Source: an uncultured Bacteroidales bacterium (lineage in GTDB: Bacteria > Bacteroidota > Bacteroidia > Bacteroidales > Bacteroidaceae). Taken from it: 39,472 nucleotides of DNA. Where the stretch lies: contig CACWFV010000048.1 in assembly GCA_902760315.1 (NCBI GenBank), positions 1 to 39,472 of the forward strand, written 5' to 3'. Position numbers and translations under genes: made by a program. Each line of letters starts with the position of its first letter. The first letter of the stretch is position 1. The notes beneath the pieces are model-generated. The model worked only from the letters and a program-made list of their open reading frames with translations. It was not told where the DNA came from and did no database searches. This document shows, piece by piece, positions 7,103 to 14,569 of the stretch.

Positions 7103-8482
7103 ATGATACTTGTAGTTGATGACGATAAAAATATCCGGCTCTCGCTGAAACTCATACTGGAGCACAACGGGTATGAGGTGGCCCTGGCCGAGGAGCCGAA
7201 GGAGGCGATGCAGATAGTCCGCAACACTCCAGCAGTGGAACTGGTGCTGATGGATATGAACTTTTGGAGCAGCGAGAGCCATGAAAGCTTGCTTTCAAAT
7301 GGCCGAGTCGCGACAAAAGTCGGCGAAGCCAGTTATACAAGGGCTACTGACGGCGAGGAGGGACTGGCGCTGCTCCGGCAGGTGAAGGTGTTCCGCCCCG
7401 AGGTGCCATGTATCCTGATGACGGCGTGGGGCAGCATCGACCTGGCCGTGCAGGGGATGCGCGCCGGCGCCTTCGACTTCATCACCAAGCCGTGGGACAA
7501 TGGCGTGCTGTTAGACAGGATTGAGACGGCCATCAAGATAAGTCATGCAAGTCCTGCGGCTCAGCCAATCCAAAGTTCACCCATTGTCGGCACCTCCCTC
7601 TCTGGCATTCTCGCTACCGTGGCCCGCGTGGCTCCCACCAATGCGCCCGTCCTGATTACTGGTGAGAGCGGTACGGGCAAGGAGCTCATCGCTGAGGCTA
7701 TCCACCGACAGAGCCAACGGGCCAACGGACCGTTTGTCAAGGTGAACCTCGGCGGTATCTCCACGTCGCTGTTCGAGAGCGAGATGTTCGGCCACAAGAA
7801 AGGCTCGTTTACTGATGCCAAGGCCGACCGCATCGGCGCCAGTCAGGTAAAGTTGTTAAGGGTGCTGCAAGACCAGACCTACGAGGTGCTGGGCGACAGT
7901 CAGACTCGTCGAACAGATGTCCGTGTGGTCTGTGCCACTAATGCCGACCTTCGCGCGATGGTTGAGGAAAAGACCTTCCGTGAGGATCTGTTCTACCGCA
8001 TCAATATTATTAACCTCCATCTGCCGCCTCTGCGTGACCGTCGCGAGGATATTCCGCCTTTGGTCAATCACTTCCTGCGGATGGCTTGCCAGGCAAACGG
8101 TCTCCCGTCTGTCTCCGTCTCGACAGAGGCTATCGGCTATCTCCAGACACTTCCGTTCCCTGGCAACATACGCGAACTGAAGAATCTGGTGGAGAGGGCT
8201 CTGCTGATGAAAGGCACAGACCCACCCCCAACCCCTCCCTGCGAGGGAGGGGAGTGGTTACTTACTGCCTCAGATTTCCGAAGTAGCTATTCGTCTGTTC
8301 CTAATTCATCTACTCCCCTCCCTCAACAGGGAGGGGTCGGGGGCGGGTCCCTCTCTTCCATGGAGCGCAACGCCATTGCAGCCTGCATTGCCAAGCACAA
8401 CGGCAACCTCTCTCTTGTAGCTAAGGAATTGGGCATCAGCCGTGGTGCTCTGTACCGCAAAATAGAAAAACACGGACTATGA
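7103..8482 (+). CDS. NtrC-family sigma-54-type response regulator, altered: receiver insertion, Walker B deletion, repeat-filled linker
   Basis: The receiver domain holds V-V-D-D-D at 4-8, phospho-acceptor D51 in L-M-D-M-N-F, T at about 108 and K at about 130. It is interrupted after residue 54 by 24 residues (7265-7336); joining the flanks restores a normal M-N-F-T-R-A-T-D-G-E. The AAA+ domain has Walker A G-E-S-G-T-G-K at about 188-194 and the sigma-54 loop as G-S-F-T-D-A. It then jumps from K-A-D-R-I-G directly to A-S-Q-V-K-L-L at about residue 245 (7835-7840). About 20 residues that normally contain G-G-T-L-F-L-D-E-I, the Walker B motif, are missing in frame. The R-finger region (F-Y-R-I-N) is present. 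A linker encoded by two inverted palindromic repeats precedes the Fis-type helix-turn-helix (A-K-E-L-G-I-S-R-G-A-L-Y-R-K). Without Walker B, ATP hydrolysis and open-complex formation should fail. The partner kinase follows at 8531. Confidence 0.85.
   Translation: MILVVDDDKNIRLSLKLILEHNGYEVALAEEPKEAMQIVRNTPAVELVLMDMNFWSSESHESLLSNGRVATKVGEASYTRATDGEEGLALLRQVKVFRPEVPCILMTAWGSIDLAVQGMRAGAFDFITKPWDNGVLLDRIETAIKISHASPAAQPIQSSPIVGTSLSGILATVARVAPTNAPVLITGESGTGKELIAEAIHRQSQRANGPFVKVNLGGISTSLFESEMFGHKKGSFTDAKADRIGASQVKLLRVLQDQTYEVLGDSQTRRTDVRVVCATNADLRAMVEEKTFREDLFYRINIINLHLPPLRDRREDIPPLVNHFLRMACQANGLPSVSVSTEAIGYLQTLPFPGNIRELKNLVERALLMKGTDPPPTPPCEGGEWLLTASDFRSSYSSVPNSSTPLPQQGGVGGGSLSSMERNAIAACIAKHNGNLSLVAKELGISRGALYRKIEKHGL
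7271..7314 (+). repeat. Hairpin element inserted in frame in the receiver domain
   Basis: Within the 72-base extra segment (7265-7336), GCCAT-GAAAGC (7278-7288) pairs with GCTTTC-AA-ATGGC (7291-7303) around TT. The 8-base palindrome GTCGCGAC follows at 7307-7314. AGCGAG stands before the hairpin and CGAG after it, a layout shared with the element at 24601-24689. It looks like a small mobile or REP-like palindromic element. Confidence 0.5.
8220..8255 (+). repeat. Palindromic REP-like repeat, copy 1
   Basis: CCCCTCCCT (8232-8240) and AGGGAGGGG (8244-8252) form a 9-bp stem with a GCG loop, preceded by a C-rich tail. It is translated as D-P-P-P-T-P-P-C-E-G-G-E in the linker of the response regulator. 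A second copy in opposite orientation lies at 8312-8350. Confidence 0.7.
8312..8350 (-). repeat. Palindromic REP-like repeat, copy 2, inverted relative to copy 1
   Basis: CCCCTCCCT (8315-8323) and AGGGAGGGG (8328-8336) form the same 9-bp stem with a CAAC loop. The G-rich tail that follows is the reverse complement of the C-rich head of copy 1. The two copies flank about 56 bases and are arranged head to head, like paired REP/BIME units. Both are read in frame within the regulator gene. Confidence 0.7.
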
Positions 8483-8484
8483 AA

Positions 8485-8512
8485 GTGAAGAGTGAAGAAT
8501 GAAGAGTGAAGA
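8485..8512 (+). repeat. Four tandem copies of a 7-base repeat between regulator and kinase genes
   Basis: GTGAAGA occurs at 8485-8491, 8492-8498 and 8506-8512, with one ATGAAGA variant at 8499-8505, starting 3 bases after the regulator stop. Copy-number change would alter the 48-base spacing to the kinase start at 8531. Confidence 0.75.
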
Positions 8513-8530
8513 ATTTGCTACCGCAAGAAT

Positions 8531-9787
8531 ATGAAGCTGAAGTACTACTTTGCAATCCTTATCCTGGGCATTGTCCTGTTGGCCGGCGTGGCGCTCTTCG
8601 CTACGTTCCGCAGTCATCCCACATTGTTCTACGTCACCGAGTGCTTTGTAGTCCTGATGTTGTTCTACCTCTGGTACTTTTACCGCAAGACCATCCGTCC
8701 GTACGATACGCTGATTGGCGGCATAGAATTGGTGAAGGAACTCGACCTGACTACGCGCCTTGCTCCTTCGGGACAACATGAGACCGACGTCATCGTCCGC
8801 ACGTTCAACGACCTGCTGGGACGCCTGCGTAGCGAGCACTTCAGGCTCGAAGAACAATACACCTTTCTCAATTTGCTTATCGAGGCCTCCCCGATGGGTG
8901 TCATCCAGTGTGACCTCGATGGCAATATGACTTCCATGAATCCTGCAGCCCGCGAGATGCTGTCGGCTACTATCGAGGAAACCATCCACGCATTGCCGCT
9001 TGGTGAGACAACCACCGTGCGCATTTCTGGCGGGCCGCAACTCTTCCGCATCAGCCATCTGTCGTTCCCTGACCGTGGCTTCCAGCATCCTTTCTTTCTG
9101 ATTGAGTCACTGACCTCGGAAATACGTCTTGCTGAGAAAGCCGCCTATGAACGCGTCATTCGTATGATTGCCCACGAGGTGAACAACAGCGTGGCGGGCA
9201 TCATCGGTAGTCTCGCTGGCGATGAGGCTGAACGACTCTCTGCTCTTTCCGCCTTTGTCACTCGCTTCGCAGAAGTAGTTAAGATTCCGCAACCGCAGCT
9301 GCAACTCTGCGACCTCAGCGAAGAGGTGGAAGCCTGTCGCCCCTTCCTTGAAAACCTCTGTACGCAGGCGCACGTCCATATTGACTTCCGTTTGACCGAC
9401 GAAGCCGTACCCGTTCATCTTGACACCGTCCTTTTCCAGCAGGTACTCATCAACATTGTCAAGAATGCTGTGGAGAGCATAGGAGAAAAGCTACGGGCAG
9501 GCGACGCTGTGTCGGGAGCAACACCAGGACTTGTCACCCTTGAAGTCACCACGCCAGCTATAGTCGTCATTTCCGACAATGGTCGTGGCATTCCGCCAGA
9601 AACAGCTAAGAATCTCTTCACTCCATTTTTTTCCACCAAGCCCCAAGGCCAGGGACTGGGTCTGCTGCTCATTCGCGACATTCTTTCTTCTCATCACTGC
9701 ACATTCAATCTGCTTACAGACCCGGAAGACCATCTCACTCGCTTTACCATCCATTTTCCCATGCACTCCGGCAAGAAAAGCAAGTAG
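8531..9787 (+). CDS. NtrY/NtrB-like membrane sensor histidine kinase, 418 aa
   Basis: There are two membrane segments (about 3-26 and 32-51) with almost no periplasmic loop. A HAMP-like stretch (about 52-105), then a PAS-like region (about 108-200, with L-N-L-L-I-E-A-S-P-M-G-V) follow. The H-box R-M-I-A-H-E-V-N-N-S places the phospho-acceptor at H215. The ATPase domain shows the N box (N-I-V-K-N-A-V-E-S-I, N312), G1 (S-D-N-G-R-G-I-P), F (F-F-S-T-K) and G2 (G-Q-G-L-G-L). All catalytic motifs are intact. It should phosphorylate D51 of the upstream regulator; it most likely senses a cytoplasmic or membrane-near signal. The signal is unknown. The kinase appears sound while its regulator is damaged. 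Confidence 0.88.
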   Translation: MKLKYYFAILILGIVLLAGVALFATFRSHPTLFYVTECFVVLMLFYLWYFYRKTIRPYDTLIGGIELVKELDLTTRLAPSGQHETDVIVRTFNDLLGRLRSEHFRLEEQYTFLNLLIEASPMGVIQCDLDGNMTSMNPAAREMLSATIEETIHALPLGETTTVRISGGPQLFRISHLSFPDRGFQHPFFLIESLTSEIRLAEKAAYERVIRMIAHEVNNSVAGIIGSLAGDEAERLSALSAFVTRFAEVVKIPQPQLQLCDLSEEVEACRPFLENLCTQAHVHIDFRLTDEAVPVHLDTVLFQQVLINIVKNAVESIGEKLRAGDAVSGATPGLVTLEVTTPAIVVISDNGRGIPPETAKNLFTPFFSTKPQGQGLGLLLIRDILSSHHCTFNLLTDPEDHLTRFTIHFPMHSGKKSK

Positions 9788-9791
9788 ATTA

Positions 9792-9823
9792 TTTGTTTAT
9801 CTACCGGTTTCATTGTACCTTTG
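9792..9823 (+). promoter_or_regulatory. Bacteroidota promoter of the DUF3109 gene
   Basis: TTTG (9792-9795) and TACCTTTG (9816-9823) are separated by 20 bases, a full consensus match. The ATG at 9843 is 19 bases downstream, which rules out longer starts upstream. Confidence 0.85.
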
Positions 9824-9842
9824 CAGCAGAAAACGAAAGCAA

Positions 9843-10445
9843 ATGGAGAAAAATATAATACCCCCTATATTGGAAGTCGGTGGAGTGCTGTTATCCTCAG
9901 AGATCATTACTGAGTGCTTCTGCTGTGACTACGAGAAGTGCAAAGGCATCTGCTGTGTGGAAGGCGATGCCGGTGCTCCTGTTACCCTTGACGAGATAGC
10001 TGCCATAGAAGACAGTCTTGACACCGTCTGGGCCGACCTCTCCGCATCGGCTCAGAGTGTTATCGACCGGCAAGGTGTGGCCTATGCCGACAGGGATGGC
10101 GACATGGTGACCAGCATCGTCCGTGGCAAGGACTGTGTGTTTACTTGCTATGAGGGTGATAACTGTCTGTGTGCGCTGGAGCGTGCCTACCGTCAGGGCA
10201 AGACGCGCTTTTGCAAGCCTATCAGTTGTTCACTATACCCCATCCGTGAGAAGAATTTCGGCAACGGACTCATCGGGCTGAACTACCATCGCTGGGAGGT
10301 CTGTCGCGACGCCGTCATAAAAGGGAAGGCACTGGGCCTTCCCGTCTATCAGTTTCTAAAGGAGCCCCTCATCCGTCGCTTTGGCGAGTCGTGGTATGAA
10401 GAACTCTGTCAGGTGGCTACCCTTTTCGAAACTCAGAAGGGCTGA
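9843..10445 (+). CDS. DUF3109 family cysteine-rich protein, 200 aa
   Basis: The protein is cytoplasmic, without signal peptide or membrane segment, and has clustered cysteines: C-F-C-C-D-Y-E-K-C-K-G-I-C-C near residues 25-38, and D-C-V-F-T-C-Y-E-G-D-N-C-L-C and C-K-P-I-S-C in the middle. The pattern matches DUF3109, which is related to the YkgJ-type putative zinc or iron-cluster binding proteins. A bound metal or Fe-S cluster is likely; the function is not established. The start is fixed by the promoter directly upstream; the frame is open further back only because of overlap with the kinase gene. Its last 29 bases overlap the 3' end of the converging AraC gene. Confidence 0.85.
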   Translation: MEKNIIPPILEVGGVLLSSEIITECFCCDYEKCKGICCVEGDAGAPVTLDEIAAIEDSLDTVWADLSASAQSVIDRQGVAYADRDGDMVTSIVRGKDCVFTCYEGDNCLCALERAYRQGKTRFCKPISCSLYPIREKNFGNGLIGLNYHRWEVCRDAVIKGKALGLPVYQFLKEPLIRRFGESWYEELCQVATLFETQKG

Positions 10446-11295
10446 CGCCGACATGCTCCTTGAAATACTTCCCTAGGAACGACTGGTTGGGGAAGTTCAT
10501 CGCTTCGGTAATCTCTTTGATGGTCATGGGTGAGTTTCTCAGCATGACGCGCAGTTCCAGCACCACATAGCTGTCTATCCACTCGTTGGGTGTACGCTTG
10601 CTGACTTGCTTCACCACCTCTGAGAGATATTTGGCGGTGATGCCTAATTGACTGGCATACCACCCTACGCGGCGCTCCTTGCGGTAGTGCTCCTGCAGCA
10701 GGGCAATGAACTGTGCAAAGATGACGTCGCTACGGCTCTGTTTTTTGGCAGAGCTCTGCTCAATGCGCCAGATGACTCCCGACATGTCGTAAAACATGGC
10801 CAGCAGCCAGGCCTGCACCAGTTCTGTGCGGTAGTGGTGGCTCTCGTCGGCAATCTTTTCGCGTATGGTGTGGTAGTAGTTGCTATAGGTTTGTATCTCC
10901 TTGGCCGTCAGGTGGACTACCGGGTTATTCATGGAGAACAGCAACAGCGACGACACATTCTTGACGTTCTGTACGAATCCGTGGTAGAACTGCGTGCTCA
11001 GCATGATGCACAGACACTCAAAGTCGGATGTTGCCTCGTAGTCGTCAACGATGTGCCGCTCCGATATGAAGAGCAGGTCACCAGGCTCCACCGTCTGTTT
11101 GTGCGTGTCAATACTATATTGAGCTCTCCCTTTACGGCATAACGCCATGAGAATGAAGTTCATGCGCTGAGGCTCCTTGGAGATGGGCGCATGGGCTATC
11201 TGGTCTGTCAGCACCAGACCGTCGGTCAGATACAGAGCGTTGCCCCACGTGCGGGCCTGTTCCAGTGTAGTGTCTATAATATTTCTATTTTTCAT
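10417..11295 (-). CDS. AraC family transcriptional regulator, 292 aa
   Basis: The N-terminal 170 residues form a cupin-like sensing domain (Q-T-V-E-P-G-D-L-L-F-I). The C-terminal 100 residues hold the paired helix-turn-helix of AraC/XylS proteins: W-Y-A-S-Q-L-G-I-T-A-K-Y-L-S for the first, and I-K-E-I-T-E-A-M-N-F-P-N-Q-S-F-L-G-K-Y-F for the second with the usual F-x-K-x-F-K-x-x-x-G ending. It probably responds to a small molecule. The ATG at 11295 is chosen because the -7 box lies at 11320-11327; an in-frame upstream ATG at 11322 falls inside that box. The 3' end overlaps the DUF3109 gene tail to tail by 29 bases. Confidence 0.9.
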   Translation of the reverse strand: MKNRNIIDTTLEQARTWGNALYLTDGLVLTDQIAHAPISKEPQRMNFILMALCRKGRAQYSIDTHKQTVEPGDLLFISERHIVDDYEATSDFECLCIMLSTQFYHGFVQNVKNVSSLLLFSMNNPVVHLTAKEIQTYSNYYHTIREKIADESHHYRTELVQAWLLAMFYDMSGVIWRIEQSSAKKQSRSDVIFAQFIALLQEHYRKERRVGWYASQLGITAKYLSEVVKQVSKRTPNEWIDSYVVLELRVMLRNSPMTIKEITEAMNFPNQSFLGKYFKEHVGVSPSEFRKG

Positions 11296-11319
11296 ATCTT
11301 TATTTACACATTCTGCTTG

Positions 11320-11351
11320 CAAAGATATAATAAAAACACATAAATACCAAA
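11320..11351 (-). promoter_or_regulatory. Promoter of the AraC regulator gene
   Basis: On the minus strand, TTTG (11348-11351) is followed after 20 bases by TATCTTTG (11320-11327), and the ATG lies 24 bases further on. Both boxes match the Bacteroidota consensus. Confidence 0.8.
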
Positions 11352-11433
11352 TTATTTAAGAACGAAATACGTGGTTGGCCTTAGACAAGTATCCTCATTG
11401 TACTATATATTTATCTTTCCGTATCTTTGCATA

Positions 11434-12158
11434 TTAATATTGGAAGCAACGGGCCAGCAGGCCTATAACTGCCATGTGGACGGGATAGTAATAGTAGAAG
11501 AACTTGCCGAGCCACTTCAGCCGTCCTCGCTGGCCGTTGTACATCGCCAGCAGCGGCACTGCCAGCCAGCAGGCCAGGTCATGCTGTAGGTGGGGCTGTG
11601 GAAGATGAAGAAGGCGACGGCATAGAGCGAGATGATGGCCATCATCCAGAGCATCTGCTTGTGGAAGTTGCCCCGGTTACGGCCAATCATGAGTATGGCC
11701 AGCGGGGCGGCACAACTCCAGTCGGAGGTGCAGGTGAGCAGGCAGGCCACCAGCGTGACACCGGCCTTCTGCCATCGGGTAAGTCGCTCCATGTCCCATA
11801 CCTTCAGCAGTATCAGCCCCCAGAGCAGCGGCCAGGCGATACTCGTGGCATTGAACAGCAGGTTGCTGAGCGGGTTGAAGCCCGACATATTGAAATAGCA
11901 GAAGGCGAAGTGGCTCACCACGGCCAACATGAGCAGACGGCGCAGGTAGCGGCGGAAGTCGTGCGTGTGGTGATAGCCCTCGGCCACGAAGAATATCATC
12001 ATCGGGGCCGTCAGTCGTCCGATACAGTGCAGGAATATCTGCGTCGGCGTCTCCGCCTGCTCGTAGGTCTCGACGCCCACCCATGCCAGATGGTCGATTG
12101 TCATGGCGATGATGGCGATGACCTTCAGTGCGTTACCGCTCAGTTCTTTAAATCTCAT
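11434..12158 (-). CDS. TraX-like integral membrane protein, frameshifted near the 3' end
   Basis: The protein starts M-R-F-K-E-L-S-G-N-A-L-K-V-I-A-I-I-A-M-T-I-D-H-L, the hallmark TraX beginning with an early D-H, and has about seven membrane segments (F-F-V-A-E-G-Y-H-H-T near residue 55 is also typical). TraX in F-like plasmids acetylates pilin; chromosomal homologues are common in Bacteroidota and are uncharacterised. The direct frame runs to 11517 and ends in a cysteine/tryptophan-rich tail unlike the family. Moving one base at the four-G run (11592-11595) restores A-C-W-L-A-V-P-L-L-A-M-Y-N-G-Q-R-G and a final helix, with a stop at 11434-11436. With one base added the length is exactly 241 codons plus stop. 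So it is a pseudogene or a homopolymer sequencing error. It is preceded by a rare strong Shine-Dalgarno site and probably shares transcription with the upstream genes. Confidence 0.75.
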
Positions 12159-12166
12159 TTGTCTCT

Positions 12167-12173
12167 ACCTCCT
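12167..12173 (-). promoter_or_regulatory. Strong Shine-Dalgarno site of the traX-like gene
   Basis: AGGAGGT on the minus strand stands 8 bases before the ATG at 12158. This is a near-ideal ribosome binding site in a genome where other starts have only A-rich leaders, and it fixes this start. Confidence 0.75.
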
Positions 12174-12182
12174 TTTTTTCGA

Positions 12183-13202
12183 TTATTTGTTATCCTTACA
12201 CGCGCTGATGAAGGCACGGAAGAGAGGCATGGCCGCGTCGTAGGTCATGAACTGCGAAGCATTGGCGTTGTTCAGGCCCTTGCCGATGTGCTTCACGACG
12301 GCAGCCTCGGGATGGAACTGTATGCCGATGGCACACGCCTTGTCGGTGCGCTCAATACCCTCTATCATGTCAATGCCCGACACGGTGGTCGTCGCGGTGC
12401 TGCGCAGGGGCGTTCCCTCGGTGCTGAGCAGGGCCTGGTGGTGCCAGGAGGGGCAGCCGGTAAGCGTCGTCGTGCCAAAGTAGCGGGCCAGCAGTGAGCC
12501 GTCGGTTAGCGTGACATCGTGCGGTGTGTAGTCGCGGTAGGTTTCTCCTTCGGCCTTCTCGCGGCGGTGCTCATAGTGATAGGGCAGTCCCCGTGCGGCG
12601 AACCATGTGGGAATGTCCTGAATGATGGTGGCTCCCGACACCACACCCAACAGCTGCGCTCCACGGCAGAATCCGATGAGGGGGATGTCGTGGTCGAGGC
12701 AGTAGGCCATGGTCAGGAAGTCCGACACGTCGCGAGCGGCATTGTAGTCTATCTCAGCCTCGATGTGATGCCAGTCCTGCGGTTCTGCCAACAGTGTGGG
12801 CGAGATGTCCTCCCCACCGGTAAACACTACGCCGTCCACGTCTTTCAGCACATCGGCCGCATTCGAGCCGTCATAAAGTTGCGAGCGTACCAGCGCACCG
12901 CTGGCATTGCTCAGATAGCCGATACCCTCAGCATCGGTGCACGTCGTTGATATGGCACTGCCGTCGTAGTCCAGATACCCGGCCTTCACCTGTGGCAACA
13001 CCGTCACCTCGACTCCTGCCTCACGGAAAGCCTCGACAATGTTTGTGCAGAACTCATTGTCGGTGTCGGCACGCCAGGCTATGGCTATACGCAACTCCTT
13101 CTTGCTGCTGTCCGACGGGTTGTCGTTGTTGCTGTATGCGGCGGATAAAGTCATGCAGCAGATGATGGCGACGGCCAACACCCTATGCATCATCTTTTTC
13201 AT
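12183..13202 (-). CDS. Secreted class I glutamine amidotransferase-like hydrolase (peptidase C26 type), 339 aa
   Basis: An N-terminal hydrophobic segment (about 7-23) is a signal peptide, unusual because most C26 gamma-glutamyl hydrolases (PuuD-like) are cytoplasmic. The catalytic nucleophile is in G-F-C-R-G-A-Q at about C179 and the His-Glu pair is in G-I-Q-F-H-P-E-A at about H297/E299, so the triad is complete. F-T-G-G-E-D at about 127-132 is the oxyanion-side motif. By family it should cleave a gamma-glutamyl or similar amide; exported forms may act on peptides or wall-derived material, which is inference. The start is the first of three close methionines. The gene is 18 bases downstream of the acyltransferase-like gene and 24 bases upstream of the TraX-like gene, so co-transcription is likely. 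Confidence 0.8.
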   Translation of the reverse strand: MKKMMHRVLAVAIICCMTLSAAYSNNDNPSDSSKKELRIAIAWRADTDNEFCTNIVEAFREAGVEVTVLPQVKAGYLDYDGSAISTTCTDAEGIGYLSNASGALVRSQLYDGSNAADVLKDVDGVVFTGGEDISPTLLAEPQDWHHIEAEIDYNAARDVSDFLTMAYCLDHDIPLIGFCRGAQLLGVVSGATIIQDIPTWFAARGLPYHYEHRREKAEGETYRDYTPHDVTLTDGSLLARYFGTTTLTGCPSWHHQALLSTEGTPLRSTATTTVSGIDMIEGIERTDKACAIGIQFHPEAAVVKHIGKGLNNANASQFMTYDAAMPLFRAFISACKDNK

Positions 13203-13220
13203 ATATGTTTTTGTGAATGG

Positions 13221-14552
13221 TTATATTTGTGCATTGTCTTTACGGGGAATGCTGCCCAGAGGGAACGAGTCGAAGTCGTGCCGTCCACGGTCGGTGTAGG
13301 CCGTGCCGGGGAAGAGGGCAGCGAGTTCCTCGTGGATGACGGTGGCCAGGCGGTCGCTCTCAAACGACTGCACGAGTCTCATGCGGAGGATGCCCTTGTA
13401 CTCGCAGGCCGCAATCCACAGCGGATAGGAATAGGAGCCGGCACTGAAGCCCACGGCCTGCACCTGTCGGGCGATGGCATCGCCGCCTTGATGGTCAGAG
13501 AAGTCGAGATGGCCTGCGTAGGATATACCGTAGGTGTAGAAGGCGGAGTCTTTCTGCCTGCCGCTCTTGACGACCATAGGCGACACCTTTGTCACGGGCA
13601 TCGGCGCGGCGAATATCTGGTCGAAGTCGGCCCGCAACTGGGCCACCGTGGTGTAGATGTTCTCCGGACGGGTCTGCACCATCATCTCCTCGCGCAGCCG
13701 CCTGGCCCTCTCGCCTGCCGACAGGCGGTCGGTCTCTGCCGTATAGGGGAGCGAGAAGGGAATGGCGCCATTGCCGCCGGTCTCGAAATGGAACACCGGG
13801 CGCAGGTCTTTGGGCGTGTAGCATACTATCTCCTTCTGCCCTACGTCGTAGCGCTGGCGGATGGCCCGGCCTATGACGGCATTCAAGGCCGGCACCACCG
13901 AACTGCCGCTCTCGCGGGCGAAGGCCAGCAGCGGGGCTATCGGCACGTCGATGTCGATGATGTGCTGCCGCGTGGTCCTCGTGCTGAACAACCTTTCCGG
14001 CAGGTGGAAGATGTCGTGCTCCTGGGGGATGAACTTACCCTCAGGCGCTCCCGGTGCGCCTCCCCCGAGGATGTGCTCGTGGCAGGGGAAGGTGTCGATG
14101 CTGTCGGCAGCGGGCAGGCTGTCATCATCCACGTGGCAATAGAACCTCAGCACGGTGTGGAGGAAGGCACTCATGGACCGCATGTCGCCAAGGCCGTGGA
14201 ACACATGGAGCGTGAAGCGACGCTCACCGTAGCTGACATAGAGCATCAGGCCCCCGGTCTCCTTGGTGCCAACGTTCCGCGGTAGTCCGTCGGCTTCACT
14301 TACCACCATGACCTGCTCCGCCTCGGAGTCCTCCACGAGGAACCGCCGGCCCACGATGACGGGGCGTGCCCTGAAGTTGCGGTGTACCCTCAGGGCGCTC
14401 ACCACCGCCGCCCGCAGTTCATCGGGCCGCACGCTCTGCGTCAGTTCACATTCGGCCTCTATAACCGTGGCCCGCCTGCCGGAGCGACCCCAGTATAAAG
14501 TCTCATCCAAAAAAAACAGTTCTTTCATATCTTCTCTAATGTTCGCTATCAT
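13221..14552 (-). CDS. Condensation/alcohol-acyltransferase-like protein (chloramphenicol acetyltransferase fold), about 443 aa
   Basis: The sequence resembles the superfamily of NRPS condensation domains, PapA-type and alcohol acyltransferases. An N-terminal half (V-I-E-A-E-C-E-L ... L-R-A-A-V-V-S-A-L-R-V-H) is followed by the active-site motif F-H-G-L-G-D near residue 128, an H-x-x-x-D catalytic site. A second half has L-N-A-V-I-G-R-A-I and later beta strands. No carrier domain is attached, so it is a free-standing enzyme that would move an acyl group from a thioester to an alcohol or amine; the substrate is unknown. The ATG at 14552 is chosen over the GTG at 14573 and over an ATG at 14528 because it leaves a short gap after the upstream stop. 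The first well-conserved residues begin at M-K-E-L-F-F-L-D, so 14528 is also possible. Confidence 0.65.
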   Translation of the reverse strand: MIANIREDMKELFFLDETLYWGRSGRRATVIEAECELTQSVRPDELRAAVVSALRVHRNFRARPVIVGRRFLVEDSEAEQVMVVSEADGLPRNVGTKETGGLMLYVSYGERRFTLHVFHGLGDMRSMSAFLHTVLRFYCHVDDDSLPAADSIDTFPCHEHILGGGAPGAPEGKFIPQEHDIFHLPERLFSTRTTRQHIIDIDVPIAPLLAFARESGSSVVPALNAVIGRAIRQRYDVGQKEIVCYTPKDLRPVFHFETGGNGAIPFSLPYTAETDRLSAGERARRLREEMMVQTRPENIYTTVAQLRADFDQIFAAPMPVTKVSPMVVKSGRQKDSAFYTYGISYAGHLDFSDHQGGDAIARQVQAVGFSAGSYSYPLWIAACEYKGILRMRLVQSFESDRLATVIHEELAALFPGTAYTDRGRHDFDSFPLGSIPRKDNAQI

Positions 14553-14569
14553 ATCTTGTCTGCCCTCTC

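Noticed and set aside
9579-9842. Upstream extension of the DUF3109 gene
   Set aside because: It overlaps the kinase gene in another frame, and a full promoter lies at 9792-9823, just before the ATG at 9843.
13185-14285. A 366-codon + strand frame
   Set aside because: It is antisense to the acyltransferase-like gene, which carries an H-x-x-x-D site and coherent family sequence.
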